DNA of 64,000 nt from Streptococcus massiliensis DSM 18628 (GTDB lineage: Bacteria > Bacillota > Bacilli > Lactobacillales > Streptococcaceae): assembly GCF_000380065.1 (NCBI RefSeq), contig NZ_KB904364.1:1-64000 (forward strand), in the 5' to 3' direction. The position numbers were made by a program, and so were the translations under genes. This document shows, in pieces, positions 24,364 through 33,557 of this stretch. Within the stretch, counting starts at the first letter, position 1. The number at the start of each line of letters is the position of its first letter. A model generated the notes under the pieces. That model searched no databases. It saw nothing but the letters and a program-made list of their open reading frames with translations, and had not been told where the DNA came from.

Positions 24364-25212
24364 CTACTTCTTTGACTTATCCTCTAAACTCTTAATTCCT
24401 GTATTGTTCAACTTCTCAATTGACATCAGCTGAGTTCTGGCAAGCTTTCTAAGTTCTATCATTCTTTCTTTTTGTTCCATACCTTTACCGATAAGAACCG
24501 CATTATAGCTTTCCATATTTGCAAGTACAAGTAACTCATTCAAACTTGCATAATCTCTCATGTTACCCTTTAAGTCAGGATTTTCTTCACGCCACTGTTT
24601 AGCTCTTTTATTAAATAATGCAACATTGAGCATATCTGCTTCACTTGCGTATTTATAAGATAACTGTTCGCTAGTAAGATCCTTTAAGAGGTATTCTTTG
24701 ATTGCATTCGTATGGATTTTGTAGTTGATTTTTGAAATTTCTCTATTCAGATTCCATCCCAGTGACAATCTTGAATTTTCATCTGATTTAAGTCTCTTAT
24801 AATCTTGAATAATGTAAAGCTTAAATTCTGGTGAAATCCATGAAGCAAATTCCATTGCTATATCGCTATGAGCAAATGTGCCTCCATATCGTCCTGACTT
24901 AGAAACAATGCCTATCGCATTTGTCTTTTCAATCCATTTTTGTGGTGATAGTGTAAATGCGTTACTACCTGCTTCATTTCTAAACCTATCGAATTCGATA
25001 GGTTTAAAATCAGGATTATGCATTGATTCCCATAAACCTAAAAATTGAATATTATCTTTGCTTCTCAACCAGTTATTAATAACTATAAATGGTTCATCAC
25101 TTTTATATCTAGCAATATCCGTTAGACTTATATAGTCGTTTTTAAAGTCTTCAGTATAAATTTGAATAGCAAAACCTTTTGCTTCAATCGTCTCTTTTTT
25201 CGCCTTAGACAT
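24364..25212 (-). CDS. KilA-N domain protein
   Basis: The 282 residues contain a KilA-N DNA-binding domain (about 15-135): YISLTDIARYKSDEPFIVINNWLRSKDNIQFLG-type opening and the GRYGGTFAHSDIAMEFASWISPEFKLYI core. A helical C-terminal part (about 145-282) follows. KilA-N proteins are common in phages and mobile elements and are thought to bind DNA. This is the ICE gene closest to the right end. The start has AAGGAGG. Confidence 0.9.
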   Translation of the reverse strand: MSKAKKETIEAKGFAIQIYTEDFKNDYISLTDIARYKSDEPFIVINNWLRSKDNIQFLGLWESMHNPDFKPIEFDRFRNEAGSNAFTLSPQKWIEKTNAIGIVSKSGRYGGTFAHSDIAMEFASWISPEFKLYIIQDYKRLKSDENSRLSLGWNLNREISKINYKIHTNAIKEYLLKDLTSEQLSYKYASEADMLNVALFNKRAKQWREENPDLKGNMRDYASLNELLVLANMESYNAVLIGKGMEQKERMIELRKLARTQLMSIEKLNNTGIKSLEDKSKK

Positions 25213-25271
25213 ACGAGTTCCTCCTTTATGCTGATGTACTGTTTACAACATTTATTATCGTAATAACTGCT

Positions 25272-26069
25272 CTAAACAGCACACCAACTATTCATTTTTT
25301 TGATTTTAAACTTTGGTAGAAGCTCTAAAACCCTTGTATTTACTTGACTATTTGCCTGTGTCATTATTATGACACGAAACCCGCATGCAGGATCGTAAAT
25401 TTTGTTGATTTTATTTTTCTCATCTTTTCCAAGCATGACAATTTTAGCCAATAGTTTAGAAACACTTTGCGGTGTGAAAAATTCTCCACCCGATTTACCA
25501 GCATTAGAAGCATAATTGGAAATTAAATACTCATAAGCATCACCAAACAAGTCAATTTTATTATCTTCAAAACTACCAAAATTAAGCTCCGCAATTCCTT
25601 TTAATACATCTGCTAAACGCTGATTTCTTTCTTTTACAGTATTTCCCAAGCGATTACTAGTTGTATCAATGTCGTCAAAGAGCCCTTTGATGTCTCTCTC
25701 ACTAGCATAGCCTACTGCGCTAGCTTCAATCGCATCAAAAATTGCCTTCAAATCGGTATTAAGGTCTTCATTTGTATTTGCTTTCTCAACCACATTTGAA
25801 AACAACTGACTAGGCATGATAAAGTACCCTTTTGTTTTAATGGCATCGTCTTTGATTTCAGGAGTGAGCTGCTCTTCCGGGAAAGACGCATAATCCACAT
25901 CAGGATCTCCAGCTTCAATATAATTTTGAAAGTTTTCGCTAATAAATCGATAAAATAGAATTCCTAAAACATATTGTTTAAAATCCCAACCGTCTACTGC
26001 CCCTCGAACATCGTCTGCTATTTTCCAAATTTTTGAATGAAGTTCCTGGCGTTGTTGTTCTTCTGTCAT
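25272..26069 (-). pseudogene. hsdM: Type I restriction-modification methyltransferase HsdM, truncated by the ICE
   Basis: The first about 230 residues are normal HsdM: the N-terminal helical domain, then [25 protein letters not shown] and motif I IYDPACG. At about 25,380 the sequence changes to 35 unrelated codons read from the ICE end. The NPPF catalytic motif is missing, so no methylation is possible. The intact gene would be about 500 residues, with hsdS and hsdR expected downstream, left of the ICE. The start at 26,069 lies behind a TGATATAAT extended -10 at 26,099-26,106. Confidence 0.9.
25358..25375. repeat. Palindrome at the ICE right end
   Basis: GTGTCAT-TATT-ATGACAC has perfect 7-bp arms about 5 bp from the point where hsdM reading is lost (about 25,380). 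It is a likely integrase binding site. Confidence 0.5.
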
Positions 26070-26125
26070 AATAAATACCTCAGTTTTTAATCCTCTCTAT
26101 TATATCAAATTTTAGGCATAAAGAA

Positions 26126-26142
26126 AGAGAGCAAGGCTCTCT
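26126..26142 (-). terminator. pyrDA terminator
   Basis: An AGAGAGC-AAG-GCTCTCT stem just after the pyrDA stop codon, with T-rich sequence on the minus strand. The hsdM promoter begins right behind it. Confidence 0.85.
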
Positions 26143-26145
26143 TAT

Positions 26146-27081
26146 TTATCCTATATACCCCAACTTACCGCGGAAATCATCTAGGTTTTGATAGCCTTTG
26201 GCTACCATGATTTCCTCTAATTCCTTAGTAATGCGCTCAAAGGCAGCCACACCTTCCTTATGCAGGGTCGTTCCGACCTGCACCATGCTGGCACCGCAGA
26301 GAATATGCTCAAAAGCATCGCGCCCTGTCAGCACACCGCCCGTTCCGATGATTTGGATTTCAGGCTTCAAACGTTGGTAAAAAGCATGCACATTGGCAAG
26401 CGCTGTCGGCTTGACATACTGGCCGCCAATTCCACCAAAGCCATTCTTAGGGCGAATGACTACCGTCTCATCCTCAATATAAAGCCCATTACCAATAGAA
26501 TTGATGCAGTTGACAAAGCGAAGCGGGAATTGATTGAAAATCGCTGCCGCTTGGTCAAAATGCACAATATCAAAATAAGGCGGGAGCTTGATGCCCAGAG
26601 GCTTCTTGAAATAGGCAAAAACTTCTGTCAAAATTCTCTCTGTCGTCTCAAAATCATAGGCAATTTGCGGCTTACCCGGAACATTAGGGCAGGAAAGATT
26701 GAGCTCGGTCAAGCCCTTGAAACCACTCTCTTCTACCTTATGTAAAATGGTATGCGTGTCTTCTGGCGACATACCGACCAAGGAGAGAAAGAAGGTCCGA
26801 TTGGGCTCCTTTTCCTGCAAATCCAAGAGATAGTCGAGATAGTAGTCCAAGCCTTGATTAGGCAGCCCCATAGAGTTAATCGAGCCTAGGGGCACATCTT
26901 GATAGCGGGGCTCGGGATTACCAGCACGCGCTTCCAAGGTAGCCGTCTTGGTGACAAAAGTCCCAGCTGCTGAGCCTTTGACTTCATCTAGCTCGGCAAT
27001 GGTCATACAGTGCACACCCGCCGCATTCATGAGGCAGTTGTCAAAAGAAAAACCAGCAATTTGTGTCTGTGTTGAGGGCAT
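26146..27081 (-). CDS. pyrDA: Dihydroorotate dehydrogenase A (fumarate-dependent)
   Basis: This class 1A dihydroorotate dehydrogenase is a cytosolic FMN enzyme that oxidises dihydroorotate to orotate with fumarate in pyrimidine synthesis. I take ATG 27,081, six bases after AGGAG (311 residues, the usual length); an ATG just before and a longer frame to 27,123 are possible. Visible features are [25 protein letters not shown], the active-site loop [12 protein letters not shown] (Cys base), and the FMN phosphate site [20 protein letters not shown]. It has its own terminator. Confidence 0.95.
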   Translation of the reverse strand: MPSTQTQIAGFSFDNCLMNAAGVHCMTIAELDEVKGSAAGTFVTKTATLEARAGNPEPRYQDVPLGSINSMGLPNQGLDYYLDYLLDLQEKEPNRTFFLSLVGMSPEDTHTILHKVEESGFKGLTELNLSCPNVPGKPQIAYDFETTERILTEVFAYFKKPLGIKLPPYFDIVHFDQAAAIFNQFPLRFVNCINSIGNGLYIEDETVVIRPKNGFGGIGGQYVKPTALANVHAFYQRLKPEIQIIGTGGVLTGRDAFEHILCGASMVQVGTTLHKEGVAAFERITKELEEIMVAKGYQNLDDFRGKLGYIG

Positions 27082-27179
27082 CATATTCTCCTTTTGCGAT
27101 AAATAAAGATTAAACACTTTCATTCTAGCAAAAAACTCACCATGTCGCCAGTAGAAAACAGAGACGTTCGGATTTTAAA

Positions 27180-27204
27180 AAGGTTGAAGAAAATCTCCAA
27201 CCTT
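27180..27204 (-). terminator. Terminator of the AI-2E family gene
   Basis: The AAGGTTG/CAACCTT stem, extended by inner AGA/TCT pairs, overlaps the stop codon. Confidence 0.75.
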
Positions 27205-28327
27205 ATTTATTGATAATGCCAAATTCTTCATTTTTCTTCAGTTCCTGTGCTTCACGATGGTTATCGTATAGTTGAGCGAGGAAACGAACAATTTCTTTTA
27301 AAATAGAATAGGTCGGAATCGCGACAACCATTCCCATGATACCATAGATATTACTGGACAAGAGCAAGAGAACCATAATCGTGATCGGATGAACTTTCAT
27401 CACTCCGCCGACAATCCGTGGGTAAAGGATGTTCCCATCAATCTGCTGAACAACGAGCATATAAACCACCGCAATCAGCATTTTTTTATAGTCAGTAAAA
27501 GCATAAGTGATAATCATCGGAATAAGCCCAATAGACGGTCCCACATAAGGAATGAGGTTTGTCAATCCTGAAAAGATAGCAAATACCAAGGCAAACTTTA
27601 GTCCAATCACACTGTAACCAATGTAAGCCAACATAAAAATAATAAAAGCATCAATGGAAATTCCGCTGATATAGCGCGCTACTGTCCGATTTAGTCGTGT
27701 CAATAATTGAGCAATCTGTAGTTTATCACGCTTTAGGATCGTCCGCTCTAGCAGGGGTAAGAGTTTTCTTCCGTCCAAGAGGAAATAAACCAGAAAAATG
27801 GGTGTCATAATCAAAATCAACACCGTATTAATGACCGCCGAAACCACATTTCCCAAACTATTGGTTACGCTATTTAAGATATTTTGAAGAATATCCACAT
27901 AGGAAAGATTGAGCTGTTGAAGGGTTGATTGAATATTAAGATTTTCAAAGACCGGATTTTTAGACAGGCTGTTGACAAAATTTTGTAGCTCCACATAGAG
28001 TCCTTGACTACTGCGAATAAGGCTAGTCAACTGATTGATCAAGATTGGCAAAAGATAGACAAAAGCCAGAACAATGCCACCAATTAACAGAAAGAGTGCT
28101 AAAAAGATGCCAAAAACACGCTTGATTTTAAAATTCTTTTCTAAAAATTCTACAAAAGGATTGGTAATATAATAAAGGAAACCTGCCAACACAAAAGGAA
28201 TAAGCACAGTATTTAATACACCCACAAAAGGCGATACCAAATCCCCCATTTGACGCCAAAGATAAAAAATTAAAGTTGATAGCAGAACTTCTACTGTCCA
28301 GAAAAAGAGTTTACTTTTGTTAAACAT
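27203..28327 (-). CDS. AI-2E family transporter
   Basis: The start is set at ATG 28,327 with GGAGAGGG before it (374 residues); the frame continues to 28,339. The protein has about eight membrane segments and the family C-terminal half with IGLIPMIITYAFTDYKKML and QQIDGNILYPRIVGGVMKVHPITIMVLLL. Members (PF01594) have been linked to export of autoinducer 2 or to Na+/H+ exchange; the substrate here is open. It is divergent from the ABC ATPase gene, with a 123-bp region between them. Confidence 0.88.
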   Translation of the reverse strand: MFNKSKLFFWTVEVLLSTLIFYLWRQMGDLVSPFVGVLNTVLIPFVLAGFLYYITNPFVEFLEKNFKIKRVFGIFLALFLLIGGIVLAFVYLLPILINQLTSLIRSSQGLYVELQNFVNSLSKNPVFENLNIQSTLQQLNLSYVDILQNILNSVTNSLGNVVSAVINTVLILIMTPIFLVYFLLDGRKLLPLLERTILKRDKLQIAQLLTRLNRTVARYISGISIDAFIIFMLAYIGYSVIGLKFALVFAIFSGLTNLIPYVGPSIGLIPMIITYAFTDYKKMLIAVVYMLVVQQIDGNILYPRIVGGVMKVHPITIMVLLLLSSNIYGIMGMVVAIPTYSILKEIVRFLAQLYDNHREAQELKKNEEFGIINK

Positions 28328-28450
28328 ATCCCTCTCCATTCAAGTACTCTCACTAGGTCAAAACATAGACTAGCAATTTCATTTTCTTTCCCTACCCATT
28401 TTACCACAATTTTGATAGAATAGGATGAATAGAAAAAAGAAAGTAACAAA

Positions 28451-29245
28451 ATGGAAACAATCATTTCGATGAAAGATCTAAGTTTCGTTCGGCAAGGGCA
28501 GAAAATCTTAGATCAACTGAATTGGCAGGTTAAGAGAGGGGAAACCTGGGCCATTCTGGGATTGAACGGTGCTGGAAAATCCAGCCTTTTACGTCTAATC
28601 ATGGCAGAGAACTGGGCTTTTAAAGGAGACTTAACTGTTCTAGGTACCACTTTTGGAAAGGGCGATATTCCCAATTTGCGCAAAAGAATTGGCGTGGTTG
28701 GATCCTTTATTGCCGAACGATTTCCGACACGTATGCTAGCAGAAGAAATTATACTTACTGGTCGTTATAAGAGTAGCATCCTCTACCAGGCCTATGAGCC
28801 AAAAGAGTTAGAGCAAGCAAAAGACCTTTTAGCAAGACTCGGTGGCAAGCATTTGATCGGACGAGTTTACCAGAGCTTGTCCCAAGGAGAACGCCAAACT
28901 CTGCTTATCGCTCGCAGTCTCATGGACGTACCAGACCTTTTAATTTTTGACGAAGCAACCAGTGGCTTGGACCTATTTGCACGTGAAAATTTAATCACAC
29001 AGGTTGAGCAAATTGTAACACAAGAACAGGCTCCAACCGTACTTTTTGTCACACACCACGCAGAAGAAATCTCTCCTGCCATCACCCATCTCCTGCTACT
29101 GAAAAACGGTAAAATCATCGCTCAAGGCCCCAGGGAAAATATCCTAATCAGATCAGTTCTGACAGATTTTTATGAACAACCTGTCCAGTTAATCCCAATC
29201 GGACAAGGTCGTTATTTTGTTCAGCCGGAGGTGAGACATGCTTAA
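28451..29245 (+). CDS. ABC transporter ATP-binding protein, YlmA-like
   Basis: The 264-residue ABC ATPase has Walker A GLNGAGKSS (about 38-46), the signature LSQGERQ, Walker B LLIFDEA and the switch His in FVTHHAEE. The closest family I recognise is YlmA-type ATPases, which stand without an obvious permease gene. It overlaps the next gene, a polytopic membrane protein, by 8 nt, so the two are translated together, although that protein does not look like an ABC permease. A transported substrate cannot be named. Confidence 0.88.
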   Translation: METIISMKDLSFVRQGQKILDQLNWQVKRGETWAILGLNGAGKSSLLRLIMAENWAFKGDLTVLGTTFGKGDIPNLRKRIGVVGSFIAERFPTRMLAEEIILTGRYKSSILYQAYEPKELEQAKDLLARLGGKHLIGRVYQSLSQGERQTLLIARSLMDVPDLLIFDEATSGLDLFARENLITQVEQIVTQEQAPTVLFVTHHAEEISPAITHLLLLKNGKIIAQGPRENILIRSVLTDFYEQPVQLIPIGQGRYFVQPEVRHA

Positions 29246-30773
29246 AAAACTATCCGAAGGCCTTTTTGAATTCGGCTACTTTATCTTATTAAGCTTAGCG
29301 GCACTTGTCTTTCTTTTTTTAAGTATACAAATCCTTCTAGGGGGAACTTATATCCCCTTGCGCATTGCTGAAGGAATTGAATTTCACTCCCAAAGTGGAA
29401 GTTTCTACCTGTTTTTGCTTACTTTCTTTCTGCTCCTTCTTTTGGTGCGCCGACTTTTGAAAAAGTTCACTGAAAAGCAACTTTTCTGCGCTTTTAGCCT
29501 TTTATATCTAGTAGCTGGAGCCTATCTCATTTTAAATGTACCCAGTATGATTCGGGCAGACGCTAAACATGTTTACCTAGCTGGAATGGCTTTTAATCAA
29601 GGCGATTATTCTTCCCTAACGACAGTGGGAGCATATATGTACCGCAATCCTCACCAACTGGGGCTTTTGACCTTGGAGCGGTTCTATGCTTTTATCTATC
29701 CAGCACCACGCCTCATCTTTATCTTTAATCTAGCATTTACAATCGGAAATAACTTTCTTCTCTACAAGGTGACCGATCGGCTTTTAGGACGATCCATGGT
29801 CAACAAGTATTTGATTTTTCTATCCTTTCTCTTTCTCCCTCACTTTTTCTTTATCCTTTTTGCCTATGGCTCAACGCCGGGAATTTTCTTTGGTCTCTTT
29901 GCTCTTTATCATTTGATCAAATTAGAACAGACTTCCAACTGGAGCTCACTCTTTCTGGCCACAGTGGGAATTAGTCTGGCCTGCCTCATTCGTAATAATT
30001 ATTTTATTTTTGGGTTGACCTTGATTGCTTGCCTGCTTTTGTCTCTCTTACATAAATGGCAATGGAAAAAGATTCTGGCTGTTCTCTTGATTGCCATTGG
30101 AATGGTACTTCCCAGTAAAATGCTCAACCATTACTATGAGGGACTTATCAAGCAGCCAATCGGCGAGGGGACCCCAAAAATTGCCTATATTACTATGGGG
30201 CTGCGCGATGATCCTCATCGACAAACACTGGGCGGCTGGTATGATGCTTATAACACTAAAATTCTTAAGCGAAACAAGTATGATGAGAAAAAAGCTACTC
30301 AAATGGCAACAGTCGATTTGGAAAAATTGATTATCAACTTTGTTCAGAAGCCTGATTATGCCGTTAAGTTTTTCTATGAAAAGATCAAATCTACTTGGAC
30401 CGAGCCAACCTTTCAATCCATCTGGACAGGCCCGCAGCTAGAGCGCAGACAAAAGACTCAGACCAAAGTTCTTCAGTCTATTTACGAGGAAAAGACTGGT
30501 TATCATATTCTTAATCAGTTCGGTATGGTCTATTTAGCAACAATCTATCTCTTAGTCTTTGCCTTTATCCTTCACCGCCTTGTCTGGTCCCGTGAGGGCT
30601 TACGCCCTTTCAGTCTTTATCCCTACATCTTCTTTTTAGGTGGTTTTGTTTTTCATATCTTTTGGGAAACCAAAAGTCAGTATGTCTATATTTATATTCT
30701 GCTCCTTTTACCCGTTGCAGCACGCGCCCTCAACTGGATGGGAGAATGGTTAGATAAACGAAAACTACTCTGA
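29238..30773 (+). CDS. Polytopic GT-C-like membrane glycosyltransferase
   Basis: The 511-residue protein has about 11-12 membrane segments. The first extracytoplasmic loop (about 100-150) has VPSMIRADAKHVYLAGMAFNQGD and NPHQLGLLTLERFY, resembling the acidic loop of GT-C (PMT/ArnT-like) transferases that use lipid-linked sugars. A large hydrophilic region (about 300-400) faces outside. The acceptor is unknown. It overlaps the ABC ATPase gene by 8 nt and ends at a two-way terminator. Confidence 0.7.
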   Translation: MLKKLSEGLFEFGYFILLSLAALVFLFLSIQILLGGTYIPLRIAEGIEFHSQSGSFYLFLLTFFLLLLLVRRLLKKFTEKQLFCAFSLLYLVAGAYLILNVPSMIRADAKHVYLAGMAFNQGDYSSLTTVGAYMYRNPHQLGLLTLERFYAFIYPAPRLIFIFNLAFTIGNNFLLYKVTDRLLGRSMVNKYLIFLSFLFLPHFFFILFAYGSTPGIFFGLFALYHLIKLEQTSNWSSLFLATVGISLACLIRNNYFIFGLTLIACLLLSLLHKWQWKKILAVLLIAIGMVLPSKMLNHYYEGLIKQPIGEGTPKIAYITMGLRDDPHRQTLGGWYDAYNTKILKRNKYDEKKATQMATVDLEKLIINFVQKPDYAVKFFYEKIKSTWTEPTFQSIWTGPQLERRQKTQTKVLQSIYEEKTGYHILNQFGMVYLATIYLLVFAFILHRLVWSREGLRPFSLYPYIFFLGGFVFHIFWETKSQYVYIYILLLLPVAARALNWMGEWLDKRKLL

Positions 30774-30789
30774 TATTTAAGTAAAAACA

Positions 30790-30807
30790 GCAACCCAAAA
30801 GGGTTGC
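30790..30807. terminator. Bidirectional terminator between convergent genes
   Basis: A GCAACCC-AAAA-GGGTTGC hairpin with T residues on the right and A residues on the left serves the converging genes at 30,773 and 30,812. Confidence 0.9.
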
Positions 30808-30811
30808 ATTT

Positions 30812-32869
30812 TTATCTTCCTCTAGCATAATTGAGCATATCATAAGGCAGGGTATTGGCTTTTTCTTTTAGGGAATAATTTTCCAGATTGTTCACATTTT
30901 GGCGCAAGTGTTTGGCATAATGAGCCGAAATCAGCTTTTCTTTTTCGTACTCAAAGATGAGCTTGCGCTCCAGATAATAACCATACATCATCTCATCAAT
31001 ATTATTGGGTTTGAGCCGCATGATTACCCGATCGATGAAAGCACCGCTTCCGATAATCGCTGTTTCACGAATTCTAGATTCCTGTAGAAAATCAATCATT
31101 GAAGTCTGGTAGACCCCTTTTAGATTTTCCAAACTATCCATCATCACTTCTGTATTGGCTAGGTAGAGCTCGGCGATTGCTTCTGCATCTTCTCGAGTCA
31201 TTCGTGGACTTCCTGTTTTAAGCCAAGTACGCAAGCTAGAGCCCAAGGTCAATAATTGGTACATCATCAGGCGTAGCAGGCGAAAACCTACTAAGAACAC
31301 ATAAGTCAGGCGGGAAGCAAAATTCCGATTGATCCGTTTTTCCATACCACGAAGATAACGCTGGTAAACACGATAGGCTTGGGGGCTGATTTTCTCTTCT
31401 TCTGCCGCCTGCTCTAAACCGTCATTTTCAATACTGAGAACCAGCATCTGTAACTCCGCCCAGTCACGCTGAGAGTCGCTAGATTCTTGTTCGATGATTA
31501 GCTGCGCAATCCGACCGTGATAATTGTCAATGGCCGCGTAGAGCGAGCCTTTTGCGCGCGTGTGGGGCAATTCTGCCTCTAAACTTGTCACAACGTCATT
31601 TAAAATAGCAATATGCATGAGTGTTTCGGATTTTTCTTCCCGACTTTGAGATAACTTAGGTAAAACAAGGATACCCGTCAAAAAACTAAGCAAGGTCACT
31701 CCAGCCACTAAAAACAAAAGCAAGGGATAACTTTCCTTAACCGTCGTCGGTAGCAGCAAGACCGTCGCAATCGACACCGTCCCTTTGACCCCAGAGAAGG
31801 TCAAGGTCAAAATATCGTTGAGATAGGTTTTGCCCATTTTTTTCTTGAGTTTCCATGCCCGATAGCCATAAAAAGCAAAAATCATGAGAAAACGAATAGC
31901 GAAAAGAACCAGAGTCAAAACAAGACAGACCAGCAACATGAGGAAATTATCGTAGAGCGGACTTTTGACAATTGGCTCGACAATATTGACCAACTCTACT
32001 CCCAAAAGCAGGAAGACTGAGCCATTGAGCATGAAAGTGACAGTCCGCCAGACTGTTTCTGTCACTGTGTCCACCTGCGCTTCCAGAAGGGTGATTTTCT
32101 TGAAACGACTGGCCTTGAGAATGCCTGCTACCACGACCGCAATAATTCCTGAAACGTGGATTTCCTCTGCTAAGAAAAAGGTCATCAAAGGCAGGCTCAG
32201 CTCTAGAAGCAGTTCGCTCGCTATATCAGAAGCCTTGACACTGAGTAAGAAATTGTGCAGGCCACGATTGACCAAAGCGGTCAGTAGACCGATGACAATC
32301 CCTCCCAAAATGGATAAAACTAAGGATGAACTCGCTTGGGATAAAGAAAAGGCGCCTGTGGTTAATGCTGCTACGGCTACCTGAAAAGCGACCAAGCCAC
32401 TGGCATCATTGAGCAAACCTTCCCCTTTGAGAATATTTTCAATCCGCTTGGGAAAGGAGAAACGCTCCGATAAAGACGAAAAGGCAACTAAATCCGTCGG
32501 CCCAAGTGCCGCTCCGACTGCTAAGCAGGCCGCCAAAGGAAGACCGACCAACATGGCTTGTGCGACACGACCTAGCGCCAAGGTGGAAACAAAAATCACA
32601 GGGAAAATCAAAAAGATGATGATCCGCCAGTGTTTGAGAATGCTGGTAATATCGCTCTCTTCAGCCTCACGAAAAAGGAGGGGACCGATGATTAAAGCGA
32701 GAAAAATCTCTGTGTCAATCCGAATAGAGCCCGTTTCTAATAACAAGCCTAAACCCATTCCCAGCAAAATCTGAATGAGTGGGACTGGAATCCGAGGAGC
32801 TAATTTATTGATTGCATTTGAGATAATCAAGCAAAATAAAAATGTCAGAATAAAAAGAAGTAATTCCAA
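30812..32869 (-). CDS. Na+/H+ antiporter, CPA1 (NhaP) family
   Basis: The 685-residue protein has an N-terminal exchanger domain of about 12 membrane segments (1-415). It includes GPTDLVAF (the conserved Asp of the ion site), EGLLNDASGLVAF and a FSGVKGTVSIA segment. A cytosolic C-terminal domain of about 270 residues follows. It exchanges Na+ or another cation for H+ to control pH and salt. The 83-residue gene lies 17 bp upstream and is likely co-transcribed. Confidence 0.93.
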   Translation of the reverse strand: MELLLFILTFLFCLIISNAINKLAPRIPVPLIQILLGMGLGLLLETGSIRIDTEIFLALIIGPLLFREAEESDITSILKHWRIIIFLIFPVIFVSTLALGRVAQAMLVGLPLAACLAVGAALGPTDLVAFSSLSERFSFPKRIENILKGEGLLNDASGLVAFQVAVAALTTGAFSLSQASSSLVLSILGGIVIGLLTALVNRGLHNFLLSVKASDIASELLLELSLPLMTFFLAEEIHVSGIIAVVVAGILKASRFKKITLLEAQVDTVTETVWRTVTFMLNGSVFLLLGVELVNIVEPIVKSPLYDNFLMLLVCLVLTLVLFAIRFLMIFAFYGYRAWKLKKKMGKTYLNDILTLTFSGVKGTVSIATVLLLPTTVKESYPLLLFLVAGVTLLSFLTGILVLPKLSQSREEKSETLMHIAILNDVVTSLEAELPHTRAKGSLYAAIDNYHGRIAQLIIEQESSDSQRDWAELQMLVLSIENDGLEQAAEEEKISPQAYRVYQRYLRGMEKRINRNFASRLTYVFLVGFRLLRLMMYQLLTLGSSLRTWLKTGSPRMTREDAEAIAELYLANTEVMMDSLENLKGVYQTSMIDFLQESRIRETAIIGSGAFIDRVIMRLKPNNIDEMMYGYYLERKLIFEYEKEKLISAHYAKHLRQNVNNLENYSLKEKANTLPYDMLNYARGR

Positions 32870-32886
32870 AGGTTCCTCCCTTCTAT

Positions 32887-33138
32887 CTAGCCTCGCCTAC
32901 GGCACTGCTCAAAGAGGGATTTTTGAACCATGATTTTCTCGTCAATCTTGCTGCAATCACGATGTTCAATCTGTTTATGACAACGTTCCATTTCTAGGCT
33001 GACAAGTTTTTTCTTGATTTTCTGCATTTTTTTATCGGAAAATCGGTTCAGATCAGTAGCAAACTGACCCTCCCTAACCGATTCGATGTATTTGCTGCGC
33101 ATTCCTGCTAATTTTTCTTGTAAATATTGCTTGTCCAT
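32887..33138 (-). CDS. Conserved streptococcal hypothetical protein (83 aa)
   Basis: A small, basic, helical protein with SDKKMQKIKKKLVSLEMERCHKQIEHRDCSKIDEK and a Cys-Arg-Arg-Arg end. There are no membrane segments and no motif I can name. It is just before the antiporter gene, so a link to it is possible but unproven. The upstream 340 bp hold repeats rather than a clear promoter. Confidence 0.6.
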   Translation of the reverse strand: MDKQYLQEKLAGMRSKYIESVREGQFATDLNRFSDKKMQKIKKKLVSLEMERCHKQIEHRDCSKIDEKIMVQKSLFEQCRRRG

Positions 33139-33315
33139 AAGATGTGAGAGCGTTAAAAAAACGACAGAAAATTAGGATATTCGACGAAGGAGCCATGCTC
33201 CTAGGAGAATATATAGCGCAGTAGCTGATTGGCTAGAATGCTTCTAACCTAATCAGCCTTGCGGGGGTCTCACTACAAAATTGTTTTACAATTTTTGTTC
33301 GGCCGCCTATTTTCC
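33139..33315. repeat. Intergenic region with nested palindromes
   Basis: No gene is visible. It holds AGGAGC-CAT-GCTCCT, a long imperfect hairpin CTGATTGGCTAGAA..TTCTAACCTAATCAG (about 33,218-33,250) and AAAATTG-TTTTA-CAATTTT. It may be a miniature mobile repeat or a structured leader of the 83-residue gene. Confidence 0.45.
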
Positions 33316-33557
33316 GAGTTTTTAGCTCGAACTCAATTCCTTTCTAAAGATGTGAGAGCCTTAGCTCATTCCTTTTCTTTCTTCAGTTTTTCAATCATAA
33401 TTAAAAATGGAGGGCGATTGATTTGGTTGATGTTCTGAGTTTTTAGCTCGAACTCAATTTCTTTCTAAAGATGTGAGAGCCTTAGCTCATTCCTTTTCTT
33501 TCTTCAATTTTTCAATCATAATTAAAAATGGGGGGCGATTGATTTGGTTGATGTTCT
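33316..33557. repeat. Tandem 121-bp duplication including the mnmM 3' end
   Basis: Two copies (33,316-33,436 and 33,437-33,557) differ at only three positions. The right copy contains the last about 24 codons and stop of mnmM; the left copy is a non-functional repeat of the same tail plus about 50 bp of the downstream sequence. Confidence 0.9.

Larger units (their letters stand above)
1..25380. mobile_element. Tn1549-like integrative conjugative element, right part, integrated in hsdM
   Basis: The conjugation genes DUF6017, PcfB, VirD4, Maff2, VirB6/TrbL-like, PrgI and VirB4 occur in the order known for Tn1549/CTn-type ICEs of Firmicutes. The right boundary is inferred from hsdM, whose reading switches from a normal methyltransferase to unrelated sequence at about 25,380. 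The left end and the ICE's own integrase are not in the window. Two IMEs, a RIT element and an IS interrupt the element, so virD4 and virB4 are both broken. Confidence 0.85.

Noticed and set aside
25272-26069. A functional orphan methyltransferase
   Set aside because: The NPPF motif and most of the SAM domain are absent, and the C-terminal codons are foreign.
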